A DNA stretch of 64,000 nt from Tenacibaculum jejuense (GTDB taxonomy: Bacteria > Bacteroidota > Bacteroidia > Flavobacteriales > Flavobacteriaceae), in assembly GCF_900198195.1 (NCBI RefSeq), contig NZ_LT899436.1, forward strand, positions 2,261,001-2,325,000, written 5' to 3'. Position 1 is the first letter of the stretch, and the number at the start of each line of letters is the position of its first letter. The notes below the pieces were generated by a model. It was not told the DNA's origin and did no database searches. It saw only the letters and a program-made list of their open reading frames with translations. Below are positions 17,770 through 27,410 of this stretch, piece after piece. Made by a program: the position numbers and the translations under genes.

Positions 17770-20700
17770 ATGAAATTTGAAGTCTTTAAAAAAAGAAAAT
17801 TTTGGTTGCGATTTATTGCTTGTGTAATACTTTTACCTGTATTATTGCTGAGTGCTACGGTATTATATATTAACACAAAACACAACAGTATTATTAAAGA
17901 TCATATCGCTGACCTTAATAAAACTCATAAAGGCTTTATAGCTATAGGAGACACACACTTATCACTGTTTAGTAATTTTCCAAATATTTCTTTTAAAGTA
18001 GACGATCTAAAAATAAATGAAACAAAAGAGGATAACTCTCCGGTTATTTTGGATGTTAAAGATATCTACGTAGGGTTTAATTTGTGGGATATTTTACAAG
18101 GGGATTATACCATTAAATCATTAGTTGTAGAAGATGGTTTTTTTGATATTGTAATTCATGAAGATAAAAGTCTAAATCTTTTAAACGCATTACAATCTTT
18201 TGATGAAACAGAAAACGAAGAACCAATAGATTTTAAACTTCAAAAAGTCAAATTACACAATTTAGATATCCACAAAAAAGATGAAGGTCAAAATACAGAT
18301 TTAGAAACATTTATTTATGATGCTGATGGTGGTTTCAATATTGATAATGAAGTTATTTCAGGACATATTGATACGAAGTTTGAAATGAATTTAATTAGTA
18401 ATGGAGATACTACGTATGTAAAACACAAACACTTTGATCTTCATACAGATATTAGTCTTGATAAAAATACAGGATTGCTTACCATTGAACCTTCTGGAGT
18501 TACTATGGAACATGGTGATTTTGAGTTAGAAGGAATAGTAGACACAAAAAACGATTTTGATCTTGATCTTAAAATAAAAGGAGCCAAGCCTAATTTTGAT
18601 ATGCTTATTGCTTTTGCTCCAGAGGATTTGATACCTGTTTTAGAACGTTATAAAAATGCAGGGAAAATCTATTTTAACGCAATAGTTCAAGGACCTACAT
18701 TGAATCAGCAAGTACCTTTTTTTGATGTAAATTTCGGTGTAAGTGAAGCTTTTTTAGAAAATCCTAACAAAGGTAAGCGAGTTAAAAACATTGGGTTTAA
18801 AGGGCATTTTACGAATGGAAATGAACGAAGTTCTCGCACAACAACATTTTCATTAGAAGATATGACGGCGAAATTAGGGAAAGGAAAATTTTTAGGAAAT
18901 GTTGTGATCAATAATTTTGATGAACCAGAAATAGATATGCGATTAAATGCAGACTTTAATCTTAAATTTGTAACGGATTTCTTGAATTTAAATCAAGCAG
19001 ATATTACATCAGGAAAGGTTTCATTAAAAATGAATTTTCATGATATTGTAGACCTTGATAACCCAGAACAAGCACTAAGTAAGTTGAATCAAGCGTATTA
19101 TAGTGAGTTAAAAATTGATAGCCTAAGTTTATCTTCCGAAGATCTTCCTGCACCTCTAAAAAAGCTGAATGCGCATATTGTAATGAATGGAAAAAAAGCG
19201 ACAATAAACCAGTTTGATATGCTTTTAGGAAAATCAGATATTTCAGTAACTGGATATGTATCAGATCTTCCTGCTATTGTTCATCATACAGATACACTAG
19301 TTGTTACTCATTTGGATATTCAATCGAAGCTGTTAGATATTGCTGAATTGACACAGTTTTCTGCTACTGATAGTATAAAAAGAGGTATCGATGAACAAAT
19401 TAAAGACTTAACTGCTGGATTTTCATTTAAATCCTCAGCAAAAGCTTTTACTGAAAGTAAATATTTACCTAAAGGAGAGTTTTTTGTAGATAGTTTAAAT
19501 GCACAATTAAAGCATTATCCACATAAATTACACGATTTTCATGTAGATGTATTAATCGATGATGAAGATCTTAAAATCAAAGATTTTACAGGTTTTATTG
19601 ATGATTCTGATTTTCATTTTAACGGACTTGCACACAACTATGGTTTTTGGTTGCAAAAAGAATTGAATGGGGATGTGGATTTAGATATTACTTTAACTTC
19701 TGATTTGTTGCGTTTGGAAGACATTTTCTCTTATCAAGGTGAAAATTATGTTCCTGAAGAATATAGGCATGAAGAATTTGAAAAATTAGCATTACATGTA
19801 AATTCTAGTATGCATTATAAAGCATCTAAATTGCATTCCATAGATTTAGAATTGGACAAGCTAAATACCAAAATGCATGTACATCCATTACGATTTGAAC
19901 GCTTTACAGGTGATTTCCATTATGAAGATGATCATCTTGTAGTGAAAGATTTTATAGGCAAAATTGGAAGAACTTCTTTTAATATTGGCTTAAACTATTA
20001 TTTAGGAGATAATGAAGAAATTAGAAAAAGAGACAATTACCTTAGTTTCAAGGCAAATTATGTTGACTATGACCAGCTATTTCCTCCTGATGAAACATCA
20101 GAAAAAGCGACCATAACTATAAAGTCAAAAACAGCAGATGTTGCAGCACATGCAGATGCTTTTAATTTGTATGAACTACCATTTACAGATATGAAATTTG
20201 ATGTTGATGTAGATTATTTTATGTATCAAAGAATTCATTTAGAAGATATAAAAGCAAGTTTGCGTACAACTCAAAATCATTACATTTATGTAGATACTTT
20301 ACATATGAATGCCGCTGGTGGAAATTTAAAAATGTCTGGTTACTTTAACGGTAGCAATCCGAAGAAAATTTATATGAAACCCAATATAGAAGCTACTAAT
20401 ATTGATATGGATAAGTTCTTATTCAAGTTTGAAAATTTCGGACAAGATCATTTGGTTTCAGACAATTTAAAAGGACATGTTTCTACTACAATAGATGGAA
20501 AAATTAGAGTATATCCTGATTTAGTACCAGATTTAGATCAATCTGAAGTTCATATGGATGTAAAGGTTCTTAACGGTAAATTATTGAATTATGAACCTAT
20601 GAAAATGTTATCGAGTTACATGGGAGACAAAAATTTAAATAAGATCAAATTTGATACGATTCAAAATCATATTGATATAAAAAACGGTCGTATAACTATT

Positions 20701-20982
20701 CCCAATATGACGATTGAATCCACATTAGGACACATGGAATTGTCTGGAACACAAGATTTGAATAATAATATTGAATATTACATAAGAATTCCATGGAAAA
20801 CCGTTAAAAAAGCTGTTTGGTATAAACTATTTAAGAACAAAAAAAATAGTGGAACTAAAGAAGAAGAGGATGAAATTGTAGAAGTTGATCCTAATAAAAA
20901 AGTAAAATACTTAAACTTAAAATTACACGGTACAGTGGATGATTTTAAAGTTTCTATGAAGAAGAAGCCTAAAAAGAAGTAA
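17770..20982 (+). CDS. AsmA-like envelope protein
   Basis: 1070 residues. One N-terminal transmembrane helix (about 12-33: FWLRFIACVILLPVLLLSATVLYI), then a very long repetitive beta domain typical of AsmA/TamB-like lipid-transfer bridges, closing with the AsmA C-terminal pattern (LNGKLLNYEPMKMLSSYM, ITIPNMTIESTLGHMELSGTQDL) and a lysine-rich end. AsmA-like proteins are anchored in the inner membrane, span the periplasm and are linked to phospholipid delivery to the outer membrane. It appears to be the last core gene before the accessory region at 21-34 kb. Confidence 0.85.
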   Translation: MKFEVFKKRKFWLRFIACVILLPVLLLSATVLYINTKHNSIIKDHIADLNKTHKGFIAIGDTHLSLFSNFPNISFKVDDLKINETKEDNSPVILDVKDIYVGFNLWDILQGDYTIKSLVVEDGFFDIVIHEDKSLNLLNALQSFDETENEEPIDFKLQKVKLHNLDIHKKDEGQNTDLETFIYDADGGFNIDNEVISGHIDTKFEMNLISNGDTTYVKHKHFDLHTDISLDKNTGLLTIEPSGVTMEHGDFELEGIVDTKNDFDLDLKIKGAKPNFDMLIAFAPEDLIPVLERYKNAGKIYFNAIVQGPTLNQQVPFFDVNFGVSEAFLENPNKGKRVKNIGFKGHFTNGNERSSRTTTFSLEDMTAKLGKGKFLGNVVINNFDEPEIDMRLNADFNLKFVTDFLNLNQADITSGKVSLKMNFHDIVDLDNPEQALSKLNQAYYSELKIDSLSLSSEDLPAPLKKLNAHIVMNGKKATINQFDMLLGKSDISVTGYVSDLPAIVHHTDTLVVTHLDIQSKLLDIAELTQFSATDSIKRGIDEQIKDLTAGFSFKSSAKAFTESKYLPKGEFFVDSLNAQLKHYPHKLHDFHVDVLIDDEDLKIKDFTGFIDDSDFHFNGLAHNYGFWLQKELNGDVDLDITLTSDLLRLEDIFSYQGENYVPEEYRHEEFEKLALHVNSSMHYKASKLHSIDLELDKLNTKMHVHPLRFERFTGDFHYEDDHLVVKDFIGKIGRTSFNIGLNYYLGDNEEIRKRDNYLSFKANYVDYDQLFPPDETSEKATITIKSKTADVAAHADAFNLYELPFTDMKFDVDVDYFMYQRIHLEDIKASLRTTQNHYIYVDTLHMNAAGGNLKMSGYFNGSNPKKIYMKPNIEATNIDMDKFLFKFENFGQDHLVSDNLKGHVSTTIDGKIRVYPDLVPDLDQSEVHMDVKVLNGKLLNYEPMKMLSSYMGDKNLNKIKFDTIQNHIDIKNGRITIPNMTIESTLGHMELSGTQDLNNNIEYYIRIPWKTVKKAVWYKLFKNKKNSGTKEEEDEIVEVDPNKKVKYLNLKLHGTVDDFKVSMKKKPKKK

Positions 20983-21277
20983 GTCACAAATATTTAAAAT
21001 ATACAATATTCGCTGTTTTATTCTTATTTTATAACATTGCTCTATAATGTTCTACGTTATGTACACTTTGCTTTGGTAAAACGCGAAGTTTTTACCTTAA
21101 TAATTATTTCATTTTTCTATTCAAATTTTCTTTATAAATGTAATGGAATACGCTTTACCCGAAACGACGATAGGAGCGAAGTAGCAGTGTTTATGAACAT
21201 GGTATTTATTTTTTGATTAATTACGAATTCTCGTAAAAAATAAATATAGAAATCCTTACATTTATAGCTAAAATTTA
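20983..21277. other. Boundary region before the ABC-three-component operon
   Basis: 295 bp without an ORF. It holds TGCTCTATAA at 21039-21048, one base different from the XerC-side arm of the dif-like site at 34085, but the following TTATGT is displaced by three bases, so it is not a proper dif. A locally GC-richer patch (about 21159-21192) has no recognised origin. No promoter box is convincing. Confidence 0.4.
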
Positions 21278-22318
21278 ATGAAAGTAAAGCAATTAAATAT
21301 ATTAAAAGCTCATCACGGGGATTGTTGTATAATTGAATTGAATAATACAAATGGAGAACCATACATTATTCTTATTGATGGAGGGCCGAGAGAAAATTTT
21401 AGAACATCACTGGTCCATGATTTAGATAAATATAAAAAAATAGATTTAATAATTCTTACACATATTGATCATGATCATATAGGTGGTTTACTAGAGTATC
21501 TTGGTAGCTCTATTGCTGATAAGCATGAATTTGATAAAATAATAATAAACGCACCTAATTTATTAACAGTTAATAATGAAGGAACTCAAATAAGTATGAA
21601 TGAAGGTCTCAAATTTGAAAAAGTATTAAAAGAAAAACGACCAGAAATAAAAGTTATAGGAAACGTTACTACAGAAACTATTTTAGATAAATTTCTTCCC
21701 GAAGGTATTAATATTAAGATATTATCCCCAAACAATATTGCTTTGAAAGAACTATATTTAAATTGGCCTAAAAAGGAAGAAAGTAATACTCAAATTTCAA
21801 TAGAAGAAATTATAAAAGCAAGAGAATTTGATGTTAGTTTTCATGAATTAGCATCAAAAAAGGATAAAGAAAAATCTATTAAAACTGATTTTGTTAACGC
21901 ATCATCAATAGCCTTTTCTATTAGAGTAAACAATTTTCATGGTTTATTTATGGGAGATGCCCATTCATCCATTATTACAGAGAGTTTAACTAAATTTTAT
22001 CCTGATGATGTACCTGTAGTTTTTGACTATATTAAATTATCTCATCACGGAAGTAAATATAATATTTCTAATGCTTTTTTAGATCAAATAATATGCTTCA
22101 ATTATATCATTTCAACAAATGGAGGAGCTGGACGGTCAAAGCATCCCGATAGAGAAACAATAGCAAAGGTTATTTGCCATAAAAACATGAAAGAAGAAAA
22201 AGTTAAATTTTATTTTAATTATCCAATTAAAACAATTGAAGAAAAAACAGGAAAGTTATTTAAAGACGATGAAATTAAATTATTTGAATATTCCGAACAA
22301 AATCAAATTATTATATGA
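21278..22318 (+). CDS. ComEC-like metallo-beta-lactamase-fold hydrolase of an ABC-three-component system
   Basis: 346 residues. The metal-binding motif is H62-I-D64-H65-D66-H67 (THIDHDHIGG), preceded by ILIDGG and followed by GLFMGDAHSS and KLSHHGSKYN, the set seen in ComEC/Rec2-type MBL proteins. This type usually cleaves nucleic acid or phosphodiesters. It is the first of four genes that overlap by 1-4 bases (ATGA at 22315), so they are one translational unit. Genes of this MBL type paired with a trypsin-like protease and a SMC-like ATPase are known from bacterial conflict systems. It probably supplies a nuclease-like effector activity. Confidence 0.85.
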   Translation: MKVKQLNILKAHHGDCCIIELNNTNGEPYIILIDGGPRENFRTSLVHDLDKYKKIDLIILTHIDHDHIGGLLEYLGSSIADKHEFDKIIINAPNLLTVNNEGTQISMNEGLKFEKVLKEKRPEIKVIGNVTTETILDKFLPEGINIKILSPNNIALKELYLNWPKKEESNTQISIEEIIKAREFDVSFHELASKKDKEKSIKTDFVNASSIAFSIRVNNFHGLFMGDAHSSIITESLTKFYPDDVPVVFDYIKLSHHGSKYNISNAFLDQIICFNYIISTNGGAGRSKHPDRETIAKVICHKNMKEEKVKFYFNYPIKTIEEKTGKLFKDDEIKLFEYSEQNQIII

Positions 22319-23463
22319 GTTTTGAGTTTTTAAAAAATATTACTGTTAGAATATCAGTAGATGATGGGAAGACCAAAACTGTAGGTAGTGGAATAATTAC
22401 CCGCAATAAAGAGAATGTTTATTACGTAATAACAGCAGAACATTGTATTTACGGAAAGAAAGATGCAAGGCTTTCTAACATTGGAATTTCTAATATTAAA
22501 ATAGAGTATAAAAAACAAAATGGAGATTATTTAAAAGAATTGAAAATTTCTGAAGTAGTTTATTCTAAAGATGGAGAAGAAGATATTAGTGTATTATCCG
22601 TCGAAATAGATGATATTGATTTAGATAGCATAGTTTATTCTAGTATTTTAAATGAATCTGATTGCTCAAAATTAGCTTTTAGAGGTTATCCTAAATGGCT
22701 GTCTGAAAAAAATCAAGCTAAAACCTTTCATTGCCAAATTGAAGAGAATGATAATGATTCATTTTATATAAAGTCAGATGAGATTAAAGACATCACATTT
22801 AGTAAAGCTATAGATCAAACGTCAAGTGGTTTATCAGGAAGTGGTGTGTTTGATGTAAAAAACGGCAAAATATTCCTTATTGGAATTATTACCGACTTGA
22901 GAGATTCAACAGGAATCTTCGGGCATTTAAAATGTTCTAAACTTGATAATGTTTTTAATTCGCTTGATTATGAAGTATATCCTCTTTCTAATAGTGCGCA
23001 ACAATTATTTTTTCAAAGCGAAAAAATAGATTTAGAAAATATTTCTTTAAAAATAGCTTCTTTAAAAGAAGCTAATAATGATAGGTTTGATAATTTACAC
23101 AGAAAATGTGAAGTTCTCTATGGTATTAGCGATGTAGATGAAATGGTAGATGAAATATTAACCGAATTTTTCAAAGCTGAGATAGAATTAAGCAAAATTG
23201 GAAAATTGAATGGATTTATTCAAAATGAATTTGACGAAGTACAAATAACACTTTCAAAAAGGGTAAACAGAACATTTCGTAATCGCCAAGTTCAAACTAT
23301 AAATGAAGCTCAAAAAATATATAATGATATTAGAGATTTATTTTTTACACTAATGGCTTCTGAAAATAAATCTGAAATTTCGACTTCTAAAATTGAATTA
23401 CTAGGAGATATAGCCGTTAATGAATTACTATTAAATTGTGATCTTAATTTTGTTAAAATATGA
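22315..23463 (+). CDS. Trypsin-like serine protease of the same system
   Basis: 382 residues. The catalytic triad is readable: His43 in VITAEHCIYG, Asp90 in GEEDISVL and Ser174 in SSGLSGSGVF. There is no signal peptide, so it is cytosolic, unlike housekeeping DegP-type proteases. Residues ~190-382 are helical with no recognised fold and probably dock to the partner proteins. Intracellular trypsin-like domains are a known effector or sensor type in counter-phage systems. It overlaps its neighbours by four bases on both sides. Confidence 0.85.
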   Translation: MSFEFLKNITVRISVDDGKTKTVGSGIITRNKENVYYVITAEHCIYGKKDARLSNIGISNIKIEYKKQNGDYLKELKISEVVYSKDGEEDISVLSVEIDDIDLDSIVYSSILNESDCSKLAFRGYPKWLSEKNQAKTFHCQIEENDNDSFYIKSDEIKDITFSKAIDQTSSGLSGSGVFDVKNGKIFLIGIITDLRDSTGIFGHLKCSKLDNVFNSLDYEVYPLSNSAQQLFFQSEKIDLENISLKIASLKEANNDRFDNLHRKCEVLYGISDVDEMVDEILTEFFKAEIELSKIGKLNGFIQNEFDEVQITLSKRVNRTFRNRQVQTINEAQKIYNDIRDLFFTLMASENKSEISTSKIELLGDIAVNELLLNCDLNFVKI

Positions 23464-23903
23464 TTGAAATAATATCAAATCCAAAAAGCGTTTATGTTCC
23501 AATACATTTACAACCTGTTTACAGGGTTTCACAAATTCTATTAATTCTTAATTATAATACAGGCTCATCTAAATCTGCTACAATTTCTCTTTTACAAACA
23601 ATAGCATGGGCAATGCGTGATGAAGGAAATTTAAAAATACTTATGGATTATAAAGAAGAAAAACGACATAGTCTTGTTCCTTGGTGTTTTGAACCAGCAC
23701 TTGATAGGGCATTAATACTTGCTTTAGTAAATCAGTATTGTGAAAGATTGATTGGTGGAAAAATAAGACTAACAAAAAAAGGTAAGAAATTAGTAGAATT
23801 AGTAATAAAAGATAACCTCTTTAAAACTCAGATAACTTCTTTGAAAGAAATAGGAGATGTATCTAAAATATTAACTGAAAAACAAACTTGGCAAGTAAGA
23901 TAA
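23460..23903 (+). CDS. ABC-three-component middle component
   Basis: 147 residues, helical, resembling the winged-helix 'middle component' that defines ABC-3C systems by size, gene position and pattern: VSQILLILNYNTGSSKSATISLLQTIAWAMRD near the start and GGKIRLTKKGKKLVELVI near the C-terminus. It always sits next to the ATPase gene in these systems and is thought to bridge ATPase and effector. It overlaps the next gene by one base (TAATG at 23901-23905), which fixes the ATPase start. Confidence 0.75.
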   Translation: MIEIISNPKSVYVPIHLQPVYRVSQILLILNYNTGSSKSATISLLQTIAWAMRDEGNLKILMDYKEEKRHSLVPWCFEPALDRALILALVNQYCERLIGGKIRLTKKGKKLVELVIKDNLFKTQITSLKEIGDVSKILTEKQTWQVR

Positions 23904-25963
23904 TGATACAAATAAATAGATTAAAATTAGATATTCAAGGTTATTCTCCTTCAAATACCGCTTTAAAAAAAAGATATGGTTTTGATATTCCTTTTAAGAA
24001 AGGTTTAAATGTTATTAAAGGAGAGAACACATCAGGAAAATCAACTATTATTTCTTGCTTATTTTATTCTTTATGTTTGGAAGAGCTTAAAGGAGCTAAA
24101 AATATAAGAGCCTTAGATAATTCTGTAAAAAAAGAATTTTCAATAAATGAGAATGATTATAAAGTTTTTACTTCTAGTACTTATGTAGAAATAAAAAATG
24201 ATGATAATCAGGTTTTTACACTAAAAAGAAATATAAAAGGTGGTGAAAATAACATAGTTAAAATATTTAAAGGAGGTATTTCTGAACTTAATTCTAAACC
24301 TGAATCTAAAACAGTTTTTATTGATAGAACAAGAAATCATGAAAGTGAAGTAGGATTTTATTCGTGGTTTGCTCATTTTATGAAAATGCCAGATATTCCT
24401 AAAGTCCTAAATCAAAAAGGAGATTATTCAGATTTGTACTTACAAACAATTTTTCCAGCTTTATTTATTGAGCAAACTAAAGGATGGTCAGATTTATTAG
24501 CCTCTATGCCTTACTTTGGTATCAAAGATAACAAACAAAGAACCATTGAATATCTTTTTAATTTAAAAGCTCTTAAAAACGATGTTGAAAAAGAGCGATT
24601 AAATGAAATTAAAAAAAGAATTACGGAAAGATGGACGACAACATTAGGAAAGTTAGATGTATTAGCTACAGCTAACTCAGGTAAATACTCCGAATTAGAT
24701 GAAGTTCCTTTTCTAGATAGTAAAGATCTTGATTTTGTTTCCTTAAAAATATTGAAAGGAATAGATTCTGACAATTTTATTCCTATAAATGAATTAATAG
24801 AGGAGTTAAAAGAAAAAAAGAGCCTCATTAATTTACAACCAAAACTAATTGAAAATAAAAAACCTGAATTGAGACGTATTCTCAATCAACAAAAGGAAAA
24901 ATATTTAGATTTTGTTGATTACTACAATAAATTTAATTTAAAATATCAATCTCAAAAATCTCAATTACTTTCATATCAAAATCATATTGAAGAATTAAAA
25001 GCTGAAATAGAAGTTAATAAGGATATAAAATATTTAACTGAAAAAGATCCTACAGTAAACGAATTAGATTCATGTCCCACTTGTTCTCAAAAAATCACAC
25101 CTGAGATAATTAAAACAGATTTATCTATTGAGTTTAAAACCATAAAAGGAAATTTGAATTACCTTCAAAATCAAAAAAAATTACTTGAATCATCAATAAA
25201 TGGACTAATAAAAACATTAGATGAAAAAGAAGTAATCAATTCAACCTTTATCAAAGAAATATCTGATTTAGAGTTAAGTATTAGACAAATTAAAAATGAA
25301 CTTTTAGATCCTGACTCAATGCCATCTAGGTTAGAAATTCAAAAAGATATTTTGTTAGAAAATGAGATATTAAAATTAACTAAAGTCGAATCGGATTTCA
25401 AAGGTTTAATTAATGAACTTAGAGAAGTGAGCGTTTTATATGGAGAAAATAAAAGATTAATAGATAATTTTAAAATTAATGATGCAGATGATATTCTAAA
25501 ACTAGAAAATTTCGAAACTTCATATAAAAATTTACTTTATAAATTTAATTATAGTAGTAATAAACCATTCAATGTTTCGGTTCAAAGAAAATTTCCTTTT
25601 AAATATTTCCCTATTTCAAAATATGGAAAAGAGATTCAAAAAATCCAAATGAGTTCTTCCTCTAGTGATTTCATACGTAATATTTGGGCTTATACTATTA
25701 GTCTATTAAAAGAAGCTGAAAATCATCCAGGCATTATTTTATTTGATGAACCAAGTCAACACTCTATGAAGAGTAGTAGTCTTGAACAGTTTTTTAAAAC
25801 TGTTGCTGACCTTAAACAATTTCAAATAATAGTAGCTGCTTCAAGTGAAGAAAACAATAAAACTGAAGATAAAAAAACTTATTCATTAAATAATATTTTA
25901 AGTAAAATAGAACACAATGAATATATTATTACAGAAATGTCAATTCAAGAAATGGAAAGCTAA
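23903..25963 (+). CDS. Rad50/RecN-like ABC ATPase of the ABC-three-component system
   Basis: 686 residues from the ATG at 23903; an in-frame TTG at 23888 is less likely. Walker A is GENTSGKST (40-48), a long coiled-coil region is interrupted by a zinc-hook-like CPTC (Cys391, Cys394) at its centre, an ABC signature-like MSSSSSDFIRNIW precedes Walker B IILFDEPSQH (Asp615, Glu616). This is the SMC/Rad50 layout, implying a DNA- or nucleoprotein-bound ATP-driven clamp that senses a target and activates the protease and hydrolase. It ends the operon; the phage attachment site begins 185 bp later. Confidence 0.88.
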   Translation: MIQINRLKLDIQGYSPSNTALKKRYGFDIPFKKGLNVIKGENTSGKSTIISCLFYSLCLEELKGAKNIRALDNSVKKEFSINENDYKVFTSSTYVEIKNDDNQVFTLKRNIKGGENNIVKIFKGGISELNSKPESKTVFIDRTRNHESEVGFYSWFAHFMKMPDIPKVLNQKGDYSDLYLQTIFPALFIEQTKGWSDLLASMPYFGIKDNKQRTIEYLFNLKALKNDVEKERLNEIKKRITERWTTTLGKLDVLATANSGKYSELDEVPFLDSKDLDFVSLKILKGIDSDNFIPINELIEELKEKKSLINLQPKLIENKKPELRRILNQQKEKYLDFVDYYNKFNLKYQSQKSQLLSYQNHIEELKAEIEVNKDIKYLTEKDPTVNELDSCPTCSQKITPEIIKTDLSIEFKTIKGNLNYLQNQKKLLESSINGLIKTLDEKEVINSTFIKEISDLELSIRQIKNELLDPDSMPSRLEIQKDILLENEILKLTKVESDFKGLINELREVSVLYGENKRLIDNFKINDADDILKLENFETSYKNLLYKFNYSSNKPFNVSVQRKFPFKYFPISKYGKEIQKIQMSSSSSDFIRNIWAYTISLLKEAENHPGIILFDEPSQHSMKSSSLEQFFKTVADLKQFQIIVAASSEENNKTEDKKTYSLNNILSKIEHNEYIITEMSIQEMES

Positions 25964-26147
25964 TTAAAGAAAAATACATTGATTTTTTGTTTCTTTTGTA
26001 TTAAAGTAAAAGATAGCGCAAAACGATATAATGAAATTTAATCGAAAAATAGCTGTAACATAGTTGGTGATATAAAACGCGCACGCGTCAATTATATTTA
26101 CAGTTATGTTTAATACGCATTCCGCCGTTTTACTCATAACAATATAC

Positions 26148-26175
26148 TTGTTCTATAATTTATATTATGAAATAG
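26148..26175 (+). other. Left dif-like attachment site (attL)
   Basis: XerC-side arm TTGTTCTATAA (26148-26158), six-base centre TTTATA, XerD-side arm TTATGAAATAG (26165-26175). It shares 17 bases, CTATAATTTATATTATG, with the site at 34085-34112 in the same orientation. Its inward XerD arm differs from the canonical one, as expected if that arm came from the virus and the outer arm from the chromosome. The rest of the gap 25964-26290 contains no ORF or clear terminator. Confidence 0.75.
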
Positions 26176-26290
26176 CAATCCGAGTAGTGACGGGGGCTAC
26201 AGCGAAAAAGAGACAAAAAAAATCGTAATTGCACACTTTTTTTAACTAATTATTAGTTTTATTATATCTCGTGTTTTTTCATATTTGATT

Positions 26291-26848
26291 ATGAGAAAGT
26301 TAAAGTTATCAATTTCGCCCGTTACGAGCGATTTTCAAACCCCGTACAAATATCTAGTGAATTTGCATGAGCGAAAAGTTTTATACTTCAGAAGCAAACG
26401 CAAGGCTCAGGATTTTGTAAGGGATTTTAGTAATTATGTTTGTGACACTATAAGGTTATGTTACGATATACACGTACAATTGTACACTCTGTATTTACAT
26501 CATTCGTATACTATCAAACCCTATTCGTTAAACCAAATTAAACTCAAACTAGATGGTTTTCTTGATCTTACCGATAAATGGTCAAATGATTACGGAGACG
26601 GTTGGCAATCTTTGAAATTAAGCGGTTTTTTTAAAATCCTAAACCATATAGAAGATACAGCCATTGAGTTTATATCACACTTTAAAAAGTCAAATGATTA
26701 CTACCATGTTAATAAGGTTAACGCCCAGCTTCAAATGGTCCATTTCTTTTATGAGAAATACGATATCATTTTCAAAAATGCTAAAGTTAATCTTAATTAT
26801 AAGTCAAACACAATTAAGCTACTTGATTTAGAGCGCAAGGTTTCTTAG
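26291..26848 (+). CDS. Phage protein of unknown function (first gene of element)
   Basis: 185 residues from the ATG at 26291 (a TTG at 26285 is in frame). Basic and aromatic-rich, mostly helical, no membrane segment and no recognised domain. Being the first gene after the left attachment site and ahead of Rep, it is probably an early protein. Confidence 0.65.
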   Translation: MRKLKLSISPVTSDFQTPYKYLVNLHERKVLYFRSKRKAQDFVRDFSNYVCDTIRLCYDIHVQLYTLYLHHSYTIKPYSLNQIKLKLDGFLDLTDKWSNDYGDGWQSLKLSGFFKILNHIEDTAIEFISHFKKSNDYYHVNKVNAQLQMVHFFYEKYDIIFKNAKVNLNYKSNTIKLLDLERKVS

Positions 26849-26865
26849 AGCATAACCTAAACGTT

Positions 26866-27069
26866 ATGTACACTAAAAAACACCCACAACCGCTAAACAC
26901 ATTAGCAGAAGGTCAAAAATTTGTCTATTCTTTAAACGGTCTACCAACGACCAAAATTCAAACACACGTAAGATCGTTAGGCGATCATTACTCAGAAGTT
27001 GAGCTTTTTGATGGTGTGATTGAATTTGTTAACCCTAGAACTTACGTATATGGGTTACAAGAAAGATAA
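26866..27069 (+). CDS. Small phage protein, unknown
   Basis: 67 residues (MYTKKHPQPLNTLAEGQKF...), with a beta-rich pattern. It overlaps the next gene start by 20 bases. No family recognised. Confidence 0.55.
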   Translation: MYTKKHPQPLNTLAEGQKFVYSLNGLPTTKIQTHVRSLGDHYSEVELFDGVIEFVNPRTYVYGLQER

Positions 27070-27289
27070 TGTGAACTACAAAGCTCGTCGACAGTACATT
27101 CTAAATTTGTCTGACGAGCTTTTAAAAAACCCGAAAATTCCTGTTTACACCTATACTGAAGCTTATCAGCATATTGCCGATAATTTTTTGTTTTGTGATA
27201 TCAGTACGATCTATCGTGCTTTAAAGTTACGTGCTGCAAAACAGGAACAGACCAACGCAAACACATTACGAACATTAAAATTATTATAG
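27050..27289 (+). CDS. Small phage protein with possible helix-turn-helix
   Basis: 79 residues from the ATG at 27050; a TTG at 27020 would add ten. The segment YTYTEAYQHIADNFLFCDISTIYRALKLRA looks like a helix-turn-helix with DISTIYRAL as the recognition helix, so a regulator or replication accessory is possible. A hairpin terminator overlaps its stop codon. Confidence 0.5.
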   Translation: MGYKKDNVNYKARRQYILNLSDELLKNPKIPVYTYTEAYQHIADNFLFCDISTIYRALKLRAAKQEQTNANTLRTLKLL

Positions 27290-27329
27290 CCGTTATTCGA
27301 GCCATTTAAGCCCGTTTAACGGCTTTTTC
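27288..27329 (+). terminator. Hairpin terminator after the early genes
   Basis: AGCCGTT (27288-27294) pairs with AACGGCT (27318-27324), followed by TTTTT. The first pairs overlap the stop codon of the preceding gene. Being just upstream of rep it might instead be part of a rolling-circle origin. Confidence 0.65.
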
Positions 27330-27410
27330 TATTGGCTAGGCAAAACATAACGGTTGTGTCGAAAAAACGAAGCGAAGCCATAGCGTAGCTGAGTTTTTGA
27401 GTCTTGCTAG

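Noticed and set aside
21039..21065. Third dif site at the left of the ABC-3C operon
   Set aside because: The XerC-like arm fits but the XerD arm is misplaced by three bases and incomplete, so it is kept only as a weak lead.
21278..25963. ABC-3C operon as cargo of the phage
   Set aside because: It lies outside the dif-like repeats that bound the virus, so it is treated as a separate accessory block.
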